A stretch of 64,000 nt of DNA from Novosphingobium sp. Fuku2-ISO-50 (GTDB taxonomy: Bacteria; Pseudomonadota; Alphaproteobacteria; Sphingomonadales; Sphingomonadaceae), in the NCBI RefSeq assembly GCF_001519055.1, contig NZ_KQ954301.1:26191-90190 (forward strand), read 5' to 3'. Below are positions 44,503-54,482 of the stretch, piece by piece. The notes under the pieces are model-generated. The model saw only the letters and a list, made by a program, of their open reading frames with translations. It did not search any database and was not told the DNA's origin. Numbering within the stretch: position 1 is the first letter of the stretch; each line of letters opens with the position of its first letter. A program made the position numbers and the translations under genes.

Positions 44503-47500
44503 TCAGGCCAGCCACGCAGGGCGGCGCAGATCGAGCGTCATGGGAAATTCCCCCGGTTGTTCGGGCGGCGGTGGCGCCACTCGCCCGGGACTATGGCCGT
44601 GCGACTGGAAACGGGCAAGCCGTCGCGCTTCGGCTTCGTAGGCATTGACCGGCACTGTGTCATAACTGCGCCCGCCGGGATGCGCGACATGGTAGACGCA
44701 GCCGCCCAGCGACCGCCCGCTCCACATATCGATCACATCGAATGTGAGCGGCGCATGTGGCGGCATTTGGGGATGGAGGCAATTGGCGGGCAGCCAAGCC
44801 TTGTAGCGCACGCCGCCCAGACCTTCGCCATGCACGCCGGTCGGATGCATCGGCACGCGCCTGCCGTTGCAGGCGATCACATGGCGCCCCGGCACAAGCC
44901 CCGTCGCGCGTACCTGCAACCGCTCGGTCGAAGCATCGACATAGCGCACCGTCCCGCCGATCGCGCCGGTTTCGCCCAGCACGTTCCATGGTTCGAGCGC
45001 GTGGCTGATTTCGAGATGGACCCCGCCGGCCTCGATCGTGCCATGGACGGGAAAACGAAACTGGTGCTGCGCCTCGAACCATACCGGGTCGAAATGATAG
45101 CCCGCCTGATCGAGATCGTTCAGCACGTCGCGGAAATCGGCCCAGACGTGATGCCCCAGCATGAAGCGATCGTGCAATTGCGTGCCCCAGCGCACCAGCG
45201 GCCCGTCGACCGGCTCTTTCCAGAACCACGCGGTCATCGCACGCAACAGCAATTGCGCGGCGAGCGACATGCGCGGCTCGGGCGGCATTTCAAACCCGCG
45301 AAATTCGACCAGTCCCAGCCGCCCGGTCGGCCCATCGGGCGAAAACAGCTTGTCGATGCAGATTTCGGTCCGGTGGGTATTGCCGGTGACATCGACCAGC
45401 AGATTGCGGAACAGGCGATCGACCAGCCACGCCGGAGGTTGCTGCCAATCCGGGTGAGGCACCTGGCTCAGCGCGATTTCCAGCTCGTAGAGCCCGTCGT
45501 GCCGCGCCTCGTCGATGCGCGGCGCCTGGCTGGTGGGGCCGATGAACAGGCCGGAAAACAGATAGCTGAGCGAGGGATGCCGCTGCCAGTAGATGACAAA
45601 CGATTTGAGCAGGTCGGGGCGGCGGATGAACGGCGAATCCAGCAGGCTCGGCCCGCCCAGAACGATATGATTGCCCCCGCCCGTGCCCGTCGCGCGCCCG
45701 TCGACCATGAATTTGTCGGCCGTCAGCCCGATCTCTCTCGCGCACTCATAGAGCGTTTCAGTAATCGCGACCGATTCGCGCCAGCTTGCCGCGGGCTGGA
45801 TGTTGACTTCGATCACGCCGGGGTCGGGCGTGACTTTCAGCACCATGAGGCGCGGATCGGGCGGCGGCGGATAGCCTTCGATCCGAACCGGCAGGCCGGT
45901 TTCTTCGGCCACGGCTTCGACGCTGGCGACCAGATCGAGGTAATCTTCAAGCGCTTCGACCGGGGGGATGAACACGCACAAGTGATCGCCGCGCGGCTCG
46001 ACGGTGATCGCGGTGCGCACAGCGCCCTCGATCGCGACTTGCGGCACATAGCCCTGGTCCGACGGCTGCGGCGTATCGACCGCGACCGATCGCTGGGCCG
46101 CAGCCCCGCTCTCTCGCGCGCGCTCGATGACTTGCGCACGCACGTCGGGCAAAGGTTCGCGCGGCTCGGCCGTGTCGCGCGGGTGGATATAGGGATACTG
46201 CGCGGGCGGTACATAAGGCAGCGAGCCCAGCGGCAGCCGATACCCCAGCGCCGCATCCCCCGGCGCTGCAAACAGCGTCCCGCGCCGCACTTTCCAGCGT
46301 TCGGAGCGCCATTTGCGCACCGGTTGGCGCGCGGCGGCCTGCCACCAGCGCTGAATAGGCAGGACATGCCCGACCGGTCGGGTCAGCCCGCGCTGAAACG
46401 TGCGCATGAAACGGGCCCGTTCCTCGGGATCGTCGAGTTTGGGATCGGTCGGCGCGATGTTGCCCGGCAATTGCGCCTCGCGCACGATCCATTCGACCGC
46501 GTCTTCATAGACCGGCTGGGCGAAATCGGCATCGACCCCGAGCATCTGCGCGGTCTTTTTGAGAAAGCGTTCGGCATCGCCCTCATCGACCGCCGCTGCG
46601 GGCGCGTCCAGCGTGCCGGTGGCGATCAGCCGGGCGTCGTTCCACACCGGCACGCCATCCTTGCGCCAATAGAGCGAATAGCCCCAGCGCGGCAGGCTCT
46701 CGCCCGGATACCACTTGCCTTGCCCATGATGGAGCAGCGATCCGGGCGCAAAGCGATCGCGCAACATGCGGATCAGGCGATCGGCAAACCAGGCCTTGGT
46801 CGGGCCGACCGCTTCGGCATTCCATTCGCCCGCTTCGAAATCGCCGTCGCGGACAAAGGTCGGCTCGCCGCCGATGGTCAGCCGCACGTCGGCCGCGGCC
46901 AGATCCTCGTCGACTTTGTCGCCGAGCGCCATCAGCTCTTCCCAGCGGCTCTCGGTAAACGGCCTGGTGATGCGCACCGCCTCGGCAATGCGCGAAACCT
47001 GCATCTCGAAATGGAAATCGGCGTGGACCTGCTCCATCACCGCGCCTTCGATCGGCGCGGCGGTGCGATAATGCGGTGTGGCGCACAGCGGGATATGCCC
47101 TTCGCCCGCAAACAGCCCCCAGGTCGCATCGAGCCCGAGCCAGCCTGCGCCCGGCACATAGACTTCGGTCCAGGCGTGCAGGTCGCAGACATCCTGCGTC
47201 ACCCCGCGCGGCCCCTCGACCGCCGCGACATCGGGCGTGAGCTGGATCGAATAGCCCGACACGAACCGCGTCGCAAAACCCAGCCGCCGCAACAGCTGAA
47301 CCAGCAGCCAGGCCGAATCGCGACACGACCCGCTGCCGATTTCGAGCGTTTCCTCGGGCGCCTGAACCCCGGCCTCAAGCCGGATGACATAGCCGACCTG
47401 GGCATTGACCGCCTGATTGATGGCGACGAGAAAATCGATCGTGCGCCCTTCGTAATCGCGGAATTTTTCATAGAGCGCGTCAAAGCGCGGCCCTTGCTCC

Positions 47501-47859
47501 TCCATCTCGAAATAGGCGGCAAGGTCGCTGGCCAGCAGTTCGTCATAAGCGAAGGGATATTCCTGCGCGTAGTCCTCGACGAAAAAGTCGAACGGATTGA
47601 CCACGGCCAGCTCGGCCAGCAAATCGACCTCGATCGCGAAATGATCGATCGGATCGGGAAACACCACCCGCGCCTGCCAGTTGCCCAGCGGGTCCTGCTG
47701 CCAGTTGATGAAGTGATTGGCCGGGCTGATTTTCAGCGAATAATTGGGCACCGCCGTGCGGCTGTGCGGCGCCGGGCGCAGCCGGATTACCTGCGGCCCG
47801 AGACGGACCGGTCTGGCATAGGTATAACGGGTGAGATGGTGCAATCCGGCCTTGATCAT
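44503..47859 (-). CDS. transglutaminase - DUF2126 fusion
   Basis: An 1118-residue protein. The N-terminal 290 residues are a transglutaminase with triad Cys in GSGSCRDSAWLL, His in DLHAWTEVYVPG and Asp in GLDATWG. The rest is DUF2126 (COG4196): LTIGGEPTFVRDGDFE, GNHIVLGGPSLLDSPF and HRTEICIDKLFSPDGP; this region is regarded as a glutamine-synthetase-fold COOH-NH2 ligase-like domain. First gene of the operon; the next starts 10 bp later. ATG 47859 is chosen; ATG 47871 is also possible and the ORF extends to 48300 without homology-like sequence. Confidence 0.92.
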   Translation of the reverse strand: MIKAGLHHLTRYTYARPVRLGPQVIRLRPAPHSRTAVPNYSLKISPANHFINWQQDPLGNWQARVVFPDPIDHFAIEVDLLAELAVVNPFDFFVEDYAQEYPFAYDELLASDLAAYFEMEEQGPRFDALYEKFRDYEGRTIDFLVAINQAVNAQVGYVIRLEAGVQAPEETLEIGSGSCRDSAWLLVQLLRRLGFATRFVSGYSIQLTPDVAAVEGPRGVTQDVCDLHAWTEVYVPGAGWLGLDATWGLFAGEGHIPLCATPHYRTAAPIEGAVMEQVHADFHFEMQVSRIAEAVRITRPFTESRWEELMALGDKVDEDLAAADVRLTIGGEPTFVRDGDFEAGEWNAEAVGPTKAWFADRLIRMLRDRFAPGSLLHHGQGKWYPGESLPRWGYSLYWRKDGVPVWNDARLIATGTLDAPAAAVDEGDAERFLKKTAQMLGVDADFAQPVYEDAVEWIVREAQLPGNIAPTDPKLDDPEERARFMRTFQRGLTRPVGHVLPIQRWWQAAARQPVRKWRSERWKVRRGTLFAAPGDAALGYRLPLGSLPYVPPAQYPYIHPRDTAEPREPLPDVRAQVIERARESGAAAQRSVAVDTPQPSDQGYVPQVAIEGAVRTAITVEPRGDHLCVFIPPVEALEDYLDLVASVEAVAEETGLPVRIEGYPPPPDPRLMVLKVTPDPGVIEVNIQPAASWRESVAITETLYECAREIGLTADKFMVDGRATGTGGGNHIVLGGPSLLDSPFIRRPDLLKSFVIYWQRHPSLSYLFSGLFIGPTSQAPRIDEARHDGLYELEIALSQVPHPDWQQPPAWLVDRLFRNLLVDVTGNTHRTEICIDKLFSPDGPTGRLGLVEFRGFEMPPEPRMSLAAQLLLRAMTAWFWKEPVDGPLVRWGTQLHDRFMLGHHVWADFRDVLNDLDQAGYHFDPVWFEAQHQFRFPVHGTIEAGGVHLEISHALEPWNVLGETGAIGGTVRYVDASTERLQVRATGLVPGRHVIACNGRRVPMHPTGVHGEGLGGVRYKAWLPANCLHPQMPPHAPLTFDVIDMWSGRSLGGCVYHVAHPGGRSYDTVPVNAYEAEARRLARFQSHGHSPGRVAPPPPEQPGEFPMTLDLRRPAWLA

Positions 47860-48175
47860 GGGGCAGGACATTGCGCGAAATGATGGTGCGCCGCAACGTG
47901 GAATGGCGCGCACGCATGCGCGCGGCGTCCTTTGTTCAACACGGCATGCCAGGTGGCGACCGTGTGCAAGAATTCTGACACTATGCCGACATATGCTTTC
48001 CCGGGCGGTCATGCTCTCACTGGCCTTGCCATAGACGTACCGATCTGACGCGCCGGACTTCGCCTTTGGGGAAATTCCGGCACAAACCACTGGCCCGTGT
48101 TGAGACTGGCCTGTGTCAAGACTAGCCTGTGTCAAGACTGGCCAAAGTGACCGATACCCACAAGGATTCCGCGCC
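47860..48175. other. divergent promoter interval with tandem array
   Basis: A 316-bp gap between the divergent transglutaminase-DUF2126 and phospholipase genes. It must hold both promoters. The only structure seen is a 16-bp tandem array at 48089-48147, listed separately. No gene recognised. Confidence 0.5.
48089..48147 (+). repeat. 16-bp tandem array upstream of phospholipase C
   Basis: Units ACTGGCCCGTGTTGAG (48089-48104), ACTGGCCTGTGTCAAG (48105-48120), ACTAGCCTGTGTCAAG (48121-48136), then a partial ACTGGCC copy. It ends about 30 bp before the phospholipase start, in the likely promoter or leader. Confidence 0.9.
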
Positions 48176-50266
48176 ATGATCGATCGCCGTACCCTCTTGC
48201 GCCAGTCCCTCGGCGCCGCCGCGCTTCTGCCCATTCTCGCACGGGCCCGCGCGATCGGCCCGGATCGCCGCACGGGCACGATCGGCGATGTCGCGCACAT
48301 TGTCGTGCTGATGCAGGAAAACCGCAGTTTCGATCACTATTTCGGCACGATGCCGGGGGTGCGCGGCTTTGGCGACCGCTTCCCGATCCCTGTGGATTCG
48401 GCCATGGGCGGCCTGCGCACCGTCTGGGATCAGCAGGACGCCACTGCCAATCCGCCCCGGCTGATCCGCCCGTTCCCGATTTCGACTCAGGCGCATTACG
48501 ACCTGATGCGGATGCAGGGCACCCCGCACGCCTGGCCCAATGCCCAGGCCGCATGGGATCAGGGGCGCATGGCCCATTGGCCCGAAGCCAAGACGCAGCG
48601 CGCCATGGCCTATTACACGCAAGAGGATTTGCCCTTTCAATGGGCGATGGCCGACGCGTTTACGCTGTGCGATGCCTATCACTGCGCGATGCACACCGGC
48701 ACCAACACCAACCGCCTGTTTCTGTGGACCGGCACCAACGATCCGTTTGGCCGGGGCGGCGGCCCGGCGATCCAGAACCCCGACGACGATCTGGCCAAAC
48801 CCGATGCGGCCAGTACCCCGCGCTTTTTCTGGACCACTTATCCCGAACGGCTGGAAGCGGCGGGCGTGAGCTGGGCGGTCTATCAGGACATGGCCGATTT
48901 CTTTACCGACAATCCGCTGGCCAATTTCCTGCAATATCGCGCGGCCTTGCGCGGCGATGCCGGATCGCGGCGCGTGCTGGCGGACAAGGCGCTGTCGACC
49001 CGCGCGCTCGATACCTTGCGCGCCGATGTCCTGGCCGACCGCCTGCCGCAGATCAGCTGGATCGTCGCCACGGCAGAAGGCTCGGAACATCCCGGCCCCT
49101 CCAGCCCGGCGCAAGGCGCGGCCTATACCGCCCGGGTGATCGAGGCGCTAACCGCCAATCCGGACGTCTGGGCGCGCACGGTGCTGTTCGTCAATTTCGA
49201 CGAAAACGACGGCTTTTTCGACCATGTCCCGCCGCCCGCGCCGCCCTCGCCCGATGCCGACGCACCCGGCGGCTTTGCCGGGGCGAGCACGGTCTCGACG
49301 CTGGGCGAATATCACCGCATGGCCGCGCCCGGCGCCGATGATGACCGGATCGCCTTGCGCGGGCGCCCCTATGGGCTGGGGCCGCGCGTGCCGATGTATG
49401 CGCTTTCGCCCTGGTCGCGCGGTGGGAAAATCCATTCCGAAGTCGCCGATCACACCTCGGTGATCCGCTTCATGGAGGCGCGCTTTGGCGTCATGGAGCC
49501 GAACATCAGCCCGTGGCGCCGCGCGGTGTGCAGCGATCTGACCACGGCCTTCGATTTCGCCGCCGCCCCCGCCGCCGAAATTCTCGCGCCTGCTCTGGCC
49601 GACAGCCTGACCCGGGCCCCCGCGCGGGCAGAGCGCGCCCGCGCCATCGCCAGGCAACCCGATGCTCACCCGCCGCAGGCCCAGCCGCTCCCCACGCAGG
49701 CACCCGGCCGGCGCCCGGCCTGCCCAGCCCGCTATCAGCTCGAAACCACCGGACAAGCGCTTGCCGATGGTTCGGCGATCCGCCTGACTTTTGCCGCCGG
49801 TGCCGGGCTCGCCGGGGTGTTCCAGGTCTATGACCGATTGCATCTCGACCGCGTGCCGCGCCGCTTCACGGTCGAGCCGGGCAAACAGCTTGCCGCCGAC
49901 TGGTCGCTCGCAGGCCCCGCGCGCGCCTATGATCTGTGGGTGCTCGGCCCCGCCGGATTTCACCGCGCCTTTGTCGGGCAAGCGGGCGCAGAGCCCGACG
50001 TGCGCTGGCAAAAGGTCGGCGACCGGCTGCGCCTGACGCTGGCGCCGGGCCACGCCGGGGTGCAGGTGACGCCCGGGGCCTATGCCGAGGCACATCGGGA
50101 CTGGGCGCCGGACGACCGGGGCGGCACGATGGAATGGCCGCTCGCGCCGACCCATGGCTGGTACGATCTGCTGATCACCGCGCCCCATGGCTGGCAACGC
50201 CGCCTCGCCGGGCGCGTCGAGGGGCCATGGTCCGCCATGACCGATCCTGCCCTGGCCCAGGTCTGA
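48176..50266 (+). CDS. Tat-exported phospholipase C
   Basis: A 696-residue phosphoesterase of the PlcH/PlcN (phosphocholine-type) family. RRTLLRQSLGAAALLPILARARA is a Tat signal; IVVLMQENRSFDHYFGTMPG is the catalytic N-terminal motif; VNFDENDGFFDHVPPP supplies metal-binding Asp/His; two C-terminal repeats of the bacterial PLC C-terminal domain follow (residues about 510-690). It hydrolyses phosphatidylcholine or sphingomyelin-type lipids outside the cytoplasm. AAGGA 9 bp before ATG 48176 fixes the start. Confidence 0.92.
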   Translation: MIDRRTLLRQSLGAAALLPILARARAIGPDRRTGTIGDVAHIVVLMQENRSFDHYFGTMPGVRGFGDRFPIPVDSAMGGLRTVWDQQDATANPPRLIRPFPISTQAHYDLMRMQGTPHAWPNAQAAWDQGRMAHWPEAKTQRAMAYYTQEDLPFQWAMADAFTLCDAYHCAMHTGTNTNRLFLWTGTNDPFGRGGGPAIQNPDDDLAKPDAASTPRFFWTTYPERLEAAGVSWAVYQDMADFFTDNPLANFLQYRAALRGDAGSRRVLADKALSTRALDTLRADVLADRLPQISWIVATAEGSEHPGPSSPAQGAAYTARVIEALTANPDVWARTVLFVNFDENDGFFDHVPPPAPPSPDADAPGGFAGASTVSTLGEYHRMAAPGADDDRIALRGRPYGLGPRVPMYALSPWSRGGKIHSEVADHTSVIRFMEARFGVMEPNISPWRRAVCSDLTTAFDFAAAPAAEILAPALADSLTRAPARAERARAIARQPDAHPPQAQPLPTQAPGRRPACPARYQLETTGQALADGSAIRLTFAAGAGLAGVFQVYDRLHLDRVPRRFTVEPGKQLAADWSLAGPARAYDLWVLGPAGFHRAFVGQAGAEPDVRWQKVGDRLRLTLAPGHAGVQVTPGAYAEAHRDWAPDDRGGTMEWPLAPTHGWYDLLITAPHGWQRRLAGRVEGPWSAMTDPALAQV

Positions 50267-50404
50267 AACGCCCACAGATGAAGCACGCCGTGAACCGCCA
50301 TCCCAGGGCGCCGTTCAAAAGGGTACTATCCATCCGCCCGGCTTTGCGGCAGGTACTGCGCGATCTGATCACGGGAACCACCCGGTTTTGCGCAAGAGCT
50401 TGTT

Positions 50405-52279
50405 ATGACGAATGGATTTGTACGCCGCGATGTTCTGGCCGGGGGCGTGGGGCTGGCCGGGGCGATGGGATTGGGCGGGCTCCTGCCGGGCCTCGCCCTG
50501 GCGCAAGATGCACAGGGAACTGCGGCGGATCAGGCGTTTTGTGCGCAATTGAACGGGTTCACCGACGAATTGCTGAAACGCCTGCCTGAAACGGCCACGC
50601 GACTGGGCCTCGACCGGGGCGCGCTCGCCTCGCTGCGCGGCGAATTGGCCCACATCACGCCGACGGCCACAGAACAGGGCAATGCCGCTGTCCGGTCAAT
50701 CCTGCAAAGGTTGCTGCAAACCGATCGCGCCACGCTCTCGTCGGCCAACCGGTTGCGACATGATACGCTGCGCTATGCGGCTCAGGCCGCGCTCGACGGA
50801 ACGAGCTTTCGCTATGGCGGCGGCGGCCTGGCCGGGATTCAGGGCGGCACCAGCCCTTATGTCGTCAGCCAGCAGAACGGCGCGGTCAGCACGATCCCCG
50901 AATTGCTGGTGTCGTCGCATGGCGTGACCGACAAGGCCGATGCCGAAGCCTATGTTGCCCGCATCGCCGCCTTTGCGCGCCGGATCGATGAAGAAACCGC
51001 GCAAATCACCGCCGATGCCGCAAACGGGATCATGCCGCCGAAATTCATCGCGGACAATGCGCTGGGCATTCTCAAGGGATTTCGCGCGCGCCCGGCGGCG
51101 GCACAGTCGCTGGTGACCAGCCTTGCCGCCAAGACCCGGGCGCTGGGGCTGACCGGGTATGACGAGCAGGCGATCCGGATCATGGAAACCCTCGTCTATC
51201 CCGCGCTCGACCGCGAAATCGCCGCCTTTGCCGCAGCGACGGCCAATGCCCCGATGACAGCCGGGGTCCAGCGCCTGCCCGATGGCGAGGCCTATTACCG
51301 CTGGGCCCTGCGCCTCGGCACCACCACGCGCCATTCTGCCGAAGAGATCCATCGCATCGGGCTGGAGCAAAACGCCGAAATCAAGGCGCGCATGGATGTC
51401 CTGCTCAAGGCGCAAGGTCTGACCAGGGGCAGTGTCGGCGAGCGCGCCGATGCGATCGGCAAGGATCCGCGCCAGATATATCCGAACACCGATGAAGGCC
51501 GCGCGGCGCTGATCGCCTATCTCGAACAGCGCATCGCCATGGTCCGCGACATCATGCCCCGGTTCAGCCGTCTGGGGCTGAAAGCCGATGTCAGGGTCCG
51601 CCGCGTGCCGCCCGACATTCAGGACGGCGCCGCACGGGGCTATATGCAACCCGCCGCGCTCGATGGGTCGCGCCCGGCGATCTATTACATCAATCTGAAA
51701 ACGACGGCGATGTGGCCGCGCCCCTCGCTGGCCACGCTGACCGCGCATGAGGGCATTCCCGGGCATACCTGGCAGCTCGCCTATCTGGCCGAACATCACG
51801 GCGAGATCCCCGCGATCAGTTCGCTGATCAGCTTCAATGCGTTCGTCGAAGGCTGGGCGCTCTATGCCGAGCAACTGGTCGACGAAAGCGGCCTCTATGA
51901 CAACGATCCGTGGAGCCGGCTCGGCTATCTTCAGGCGCAGCAATTCCGCGCCTGCCGTCTGGTCGTCGATACGGGCATGCACGCCCTGGGCTGGAGCCGC
52001 GATCGCGCGATCGATTTCCTGTGTGTCGAGACGGGGCAAAACCGCGTGGGCATGACCAGCGAGGTCGATCGCTATTGCGCCTCGCCCGGGCAGGCCTGCG
52101 GCTACAAGATGGGCCACAACGAAATCCTGCGCCTGCGCGCAAAGGCCCGCGCCGCGCTTGGCGCAAAGTTCGATCTTGCCGCCTATGACGATGCGATCAT
52201 CACGTCGGGCGGTGTGCCGCTGGATCTGCTCGAAGGGGTGGTTTCCGGCCATATCGCGAAAACGCTGGCAACACGGTAA
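50405..52279 (+). CDS. DUF885 family metallo-hydrolase, exported
   Basis: A 624-residue protein with a Tat-like signal (RRDVLAGGVGLAGAMGLGG, ending ALA-Q). The zinc motif TAHEGIPGHTWQLAYLAE (HExxxH) is near residue 455 and the third ligand region FVEGWALYAEQLVDE follows, as in DUF885 peptidase-like proteins. GYKMGHNEILRLR near the C-terminus is also family-typical. Substrate unknown. It lies downstream of phospholipase C and upstream of an AraC regulator. Confidence 0.88.
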   Translation: MTNGFVRRDVLAGGVGLAGAMGLGGLLPGLALAQDAQGTAADQAFCAQLNGFTDELLKRLPETATRLGLDRGALASLRGELAHITPTATEQGNAAVRSILQRLLQTDRATLSSANRLRHDTLRYAAQAALDGTSFRYGGGGLAGIQGGTSPYVVSQQNGAVSTIPELLVSSHGVTDKADAEAYVARIAAFARRIDEETAQITADAANGIMPPKFIADNALGILKGFRARPAAAQSLVTSLAAKTRALGLTGYDEQAIRIMETLVYPALDREIAAFAAATANAPMTAGVQRLPDGEAYYRWALRLGTTTRHSAEEIHRIGLEQNAEIKARMDVLLKAQGLTRGSVGERADAIGKDPRQIYPNTDEGRAALIAYLEQRIAMVRDIMPRFSRLGLKADVRVRRVPPDIQDGAARGYMQPAALDGSRPAIYYINLKTTAMWPRPSLATLTAHEGIPGHTWQLAYLAEHHGEIPAISSLISFNAFVEGWALYAEQLVDESGLYDNDPWSRLGYLQAQQFRACRLVVDTGMHALGWSRDRAIDFLCVETGQNRVGMTSEVDRYCASPGQACGYKMGHNEILRLRAKARAALGAKFDLAAYDDAIITSGGVPLDLLEGVVSGHIAKTLATR

Positions 52280-52299
52280 CGGCAGGCGGGATCGCGTGG

Positions 52300-53340
52300 A
52301 TGATTGAAAAGGCCGCCGACCGGGCGGGAGGCATCCCGCGCTTTTCGTTTGCCGACGATGCGCCGGGGCCGCAAGGCGCCGTGGCGCAATGGCTCGAAAC
52401 CGTCCATTTGCTGTTCGATGCCGAACCGTTGCGCCCGCCGGGCGAAGGCTTTGCCGCGACGCTGCGCGCGTTCAAGCTGGGCCCGATGCTGATTGGCCGG
52501 GCCCGCGCGCAGGCGCAGCGTTTCATCCGCGACAATCCGGTTCTGGCGCGCGGCGGCTGCGATTGGCTGCTGATCCAGTTTTACGTGACGGGCGGCTATC
52601 GCGGCACGACCTCGCATGGCCCGATCAATGTCCGCGCGGGCGACATTTCCATGCTCGATCTCGCCTGCACGCTATCCACCGAAGCGGACGATTTCGACAA
52701 TATCAACATCATCATTCCGCGCGCCTTGCTGGCCTCGCGCATGCCGGTCGGCGCAAACCTGCATGGGCTGGTGCTGCGACGCGAACTGGGCTTCACCAAA
52801 GTGCTTCAGCGGCACATGCTCGCCATCGACGAATTCGTCGACGAACTCGATGCCCTGCAGTCCGAAGCTCTGGTCGACGGCACGCTTGCCCTGCTCAGTG
52901 CCGCCTTTGCCCAGGCCATTCCCGGCCCGGCGGGCTCGACCGGATCGACCGATGCGATCGCGATGGCCATTCGCCGGCATATCGACACCAATCTGGCCAA
53001 CCCCAAGCTCGGCGTCGCCAGTATCGCCGCCCATTTCGGCGTATCGCGCGCCACGCTCTATCGCCTGGTCGCGCCCTTGGGCGGCATCAGCGATTATATC
53101 CGGCGGGCAAGGCTGCAACGCGCCTACGCCGATTTGTGGCAGACAGACGGGCAGAGCGGACGCGTGAGCGTTGTCGCGCGCCGCTGGGGCTTTGGCAGCG
53201 AAGCGACGTTTGCGCGGCTGTTCAAGGCGACCTACGGCGTCTGTCCCAGCAAGGCGCGAAAGTCCGAAAGGCATTTCGAGCCGAGCCGCGAAATCGCCAA
53301 TCCCGTCGTGCATTGGATGCGATCAAACTGGCAAGCATGA
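52300..53340 (+). CDS. AraC-family transcriptional regulator
   Basis: A 346-residue regulator. The N-terminal 230 residues are an AraC-binding-domain-like part (WLLIQFYVTGGYRG, DISMLDLACTLSTEADD). The C-terminal 100 residues hold two HTH units: LGVASIAAHFGVSRATLYRLVAPLGG and VSVVARRWGFGSEATFARLFKATYGVCPSKAR. It starts 20 bp after the DUF885 gene and may control that gene or the phospholipase. A strong hairpin follows its stop. Confidence 0.92.
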   Translation: MIEKAADRAGGIPRFSFADDAPGPQGAVAQWLETVHLLFDAEPLRPPGEGFAATLRAFKLGPMLIGRARAQAQRFIRDNPVLARGGCDWLLIQFYVTGGYRGTTSHGPINVRAGDISMLDLACTLSTEADDFDNINIIIPRALLASRMPVGANLHGLVLRRELGFTKVLQRHMLAIDEFVDELDALQSEALVDGTLALLSAAFAQAIPGPAGSTGSTDAIAMAIRRHIDTNLANPKLGVASIAAHFGVSRATLYRLVAPLGGISDYIRRARLQRAYADLWQTDGQSGRVSVVARRWGFGSEATFARLFKATYGVCPSKARKSERHFEPSREIANPVVHWMRSNWQA

Positions 53341-53374
53341 TCGCCCGGGCGGGAAACGCCGACTGCCCGGGCGA
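53341..53374 (+). terminator. terminator after the AraC regulator
   Basis: TCGCCCGGGC (53341-53350) and GCCCGGGCGA (53365-53374) form a perfect 10-bp stem starting directly after the TGA stop, with a 14-base loop. No T-run. Confidence 0.6.
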
Positions 53375-53513
53375 GGCCCAATAGCCCGCGCAGTCGGCAC
53401 CGGCGGCCCCATTCCGGCATTTGTAAATGGGGGGGGCAAATGTCAGAATCTGCAAAGGCCGCCGGCAACTCTTTGGCAAATCAATACTGGGACAAATCAA
53501 TCCCCTTGCCGCG

Positions 53514-54230
53514 TCATTTGTGCTTCCCGAAATTGTAGCTGACGCTCGCCATCACGCTATGCGAATGAAAGCTTGAGGTAATATCGGTTCCCCCAAGGGT
53601 CGACAGGTGCGCGGTGGGCGCCTGAAAATAGCGATATTTGACGCCCAGATCGACGCTCTGGCTGACCGGCATGCGCAAGCCCGCAAGCAATTGCCAGGCA
53701 AAGCCCGATTGATGATCGTTCAACACATCGCCGTAAGAGTTGATCCCGAGCCGGTAATGGCTGCGCGCCCAACCGATGCCACCGCCGAATGATGCCTGCA
53801 GCCCCTTGTCATGCCCGACATCGACAAGGCCGTTGGCCATCATGCTGAACACGCTCTGCCGCCCGGACAGATCGGCGTATGTCCCGGGTCCTGCAACAGC
53901 GATCCCGCCGTCGGGTGTCGGAAACGCCGTGTAGCCGGCCGATGTATAGCTCTTGTTCGCAGCGCTTTTGTTGGCGATTTCCGCTTCGAGGCGGAAAAGC
54001 CCGAGATCGCGGCCAACCACACCGTCAATATCATAGCCGGCGCTGGTCTTGATCGATGTCGGCAATTGCGGCCCGGCTTCATAGCCCAGACCGCCGACAG
54101 GGGTGACCGATGCCCGGTTGACCAGGGCGACACCGGCATCGACACCGACATACCAATCGCCATCACGCGCCAAGGCAGGCGTCGAGACAGCCAACGCAAC
54201 CCCGATAAATACAAATGCAGTCTTGTTCAT
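53514..54230 (-). CDS. outer-membrane beta-barrel protein
   Basis: A 238-residue exported protein: signal MNKTAFVFIGVALAVSTPALA, then alternating beta strands (GDWYVGVDAGVALVN, FGGGIGWARSHYRLGINSYG, VDLGVKYRYFQAP) ending SVMASVSYNFGKHK with aromatic/charged closing strand. It resembles the barrel half of OmpA-like porins without the peptidoglycan domain. ATG 54230 is chosen; the ORF extends 11 codons further. The 250 bp upstream (54231-54482) contain nothing recognised. Confidence 0.85.
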   Translation of the reverse strand: MNKTAFVFIGVALAVSTPALARDGDWYVGVDAGVALVNRASVTPVGGLGYEAGPQLPTSIKTSAGYDIDGVVGRDLGLFRLEAEIANKSAANKSYTSAGYTAFPTPDGGIAVAGPGTYADLSGRQSVFSMMANGLVDVGHDKGLQASFGGGIGWARSHYRLGINSYGDVLNDHQSGFAWQLLAGLRMPVSQSVDLGVKYRYFQAPTAHLSTLGGTDITSSFHSHSVMASVSYNFGKHK

Positions 54231-54482
54231 AAAGCGTCCCCAAGCTTTTTCATTCACAACCAATTACGCCGAAACCTCCGACGACGAATTGGGCGCGCAG
54301 CTTTCACGCCGGGCAAGGTCGACAAGACCCCGCTGCGTGTAACTTTCGCTCTGCGTGCAAAGCGCTGGATCAGGACTTCAAGTCAACGAGGAACGCCGTT
54401 GCCAAGACAGGCTGCACAGTGATTGAGACGCAATGATGGACAAGCGGCCCGCAGCCCCAGCGAACCGGGCCGCGCATCGGGA

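Noticed and set aside
44557..47883. 1108-codon open frame on the plus strand
   Set aside because: Shadow of the transglutaminase-DUF2126 gene, which has clear catalytic motifs on the other strand.
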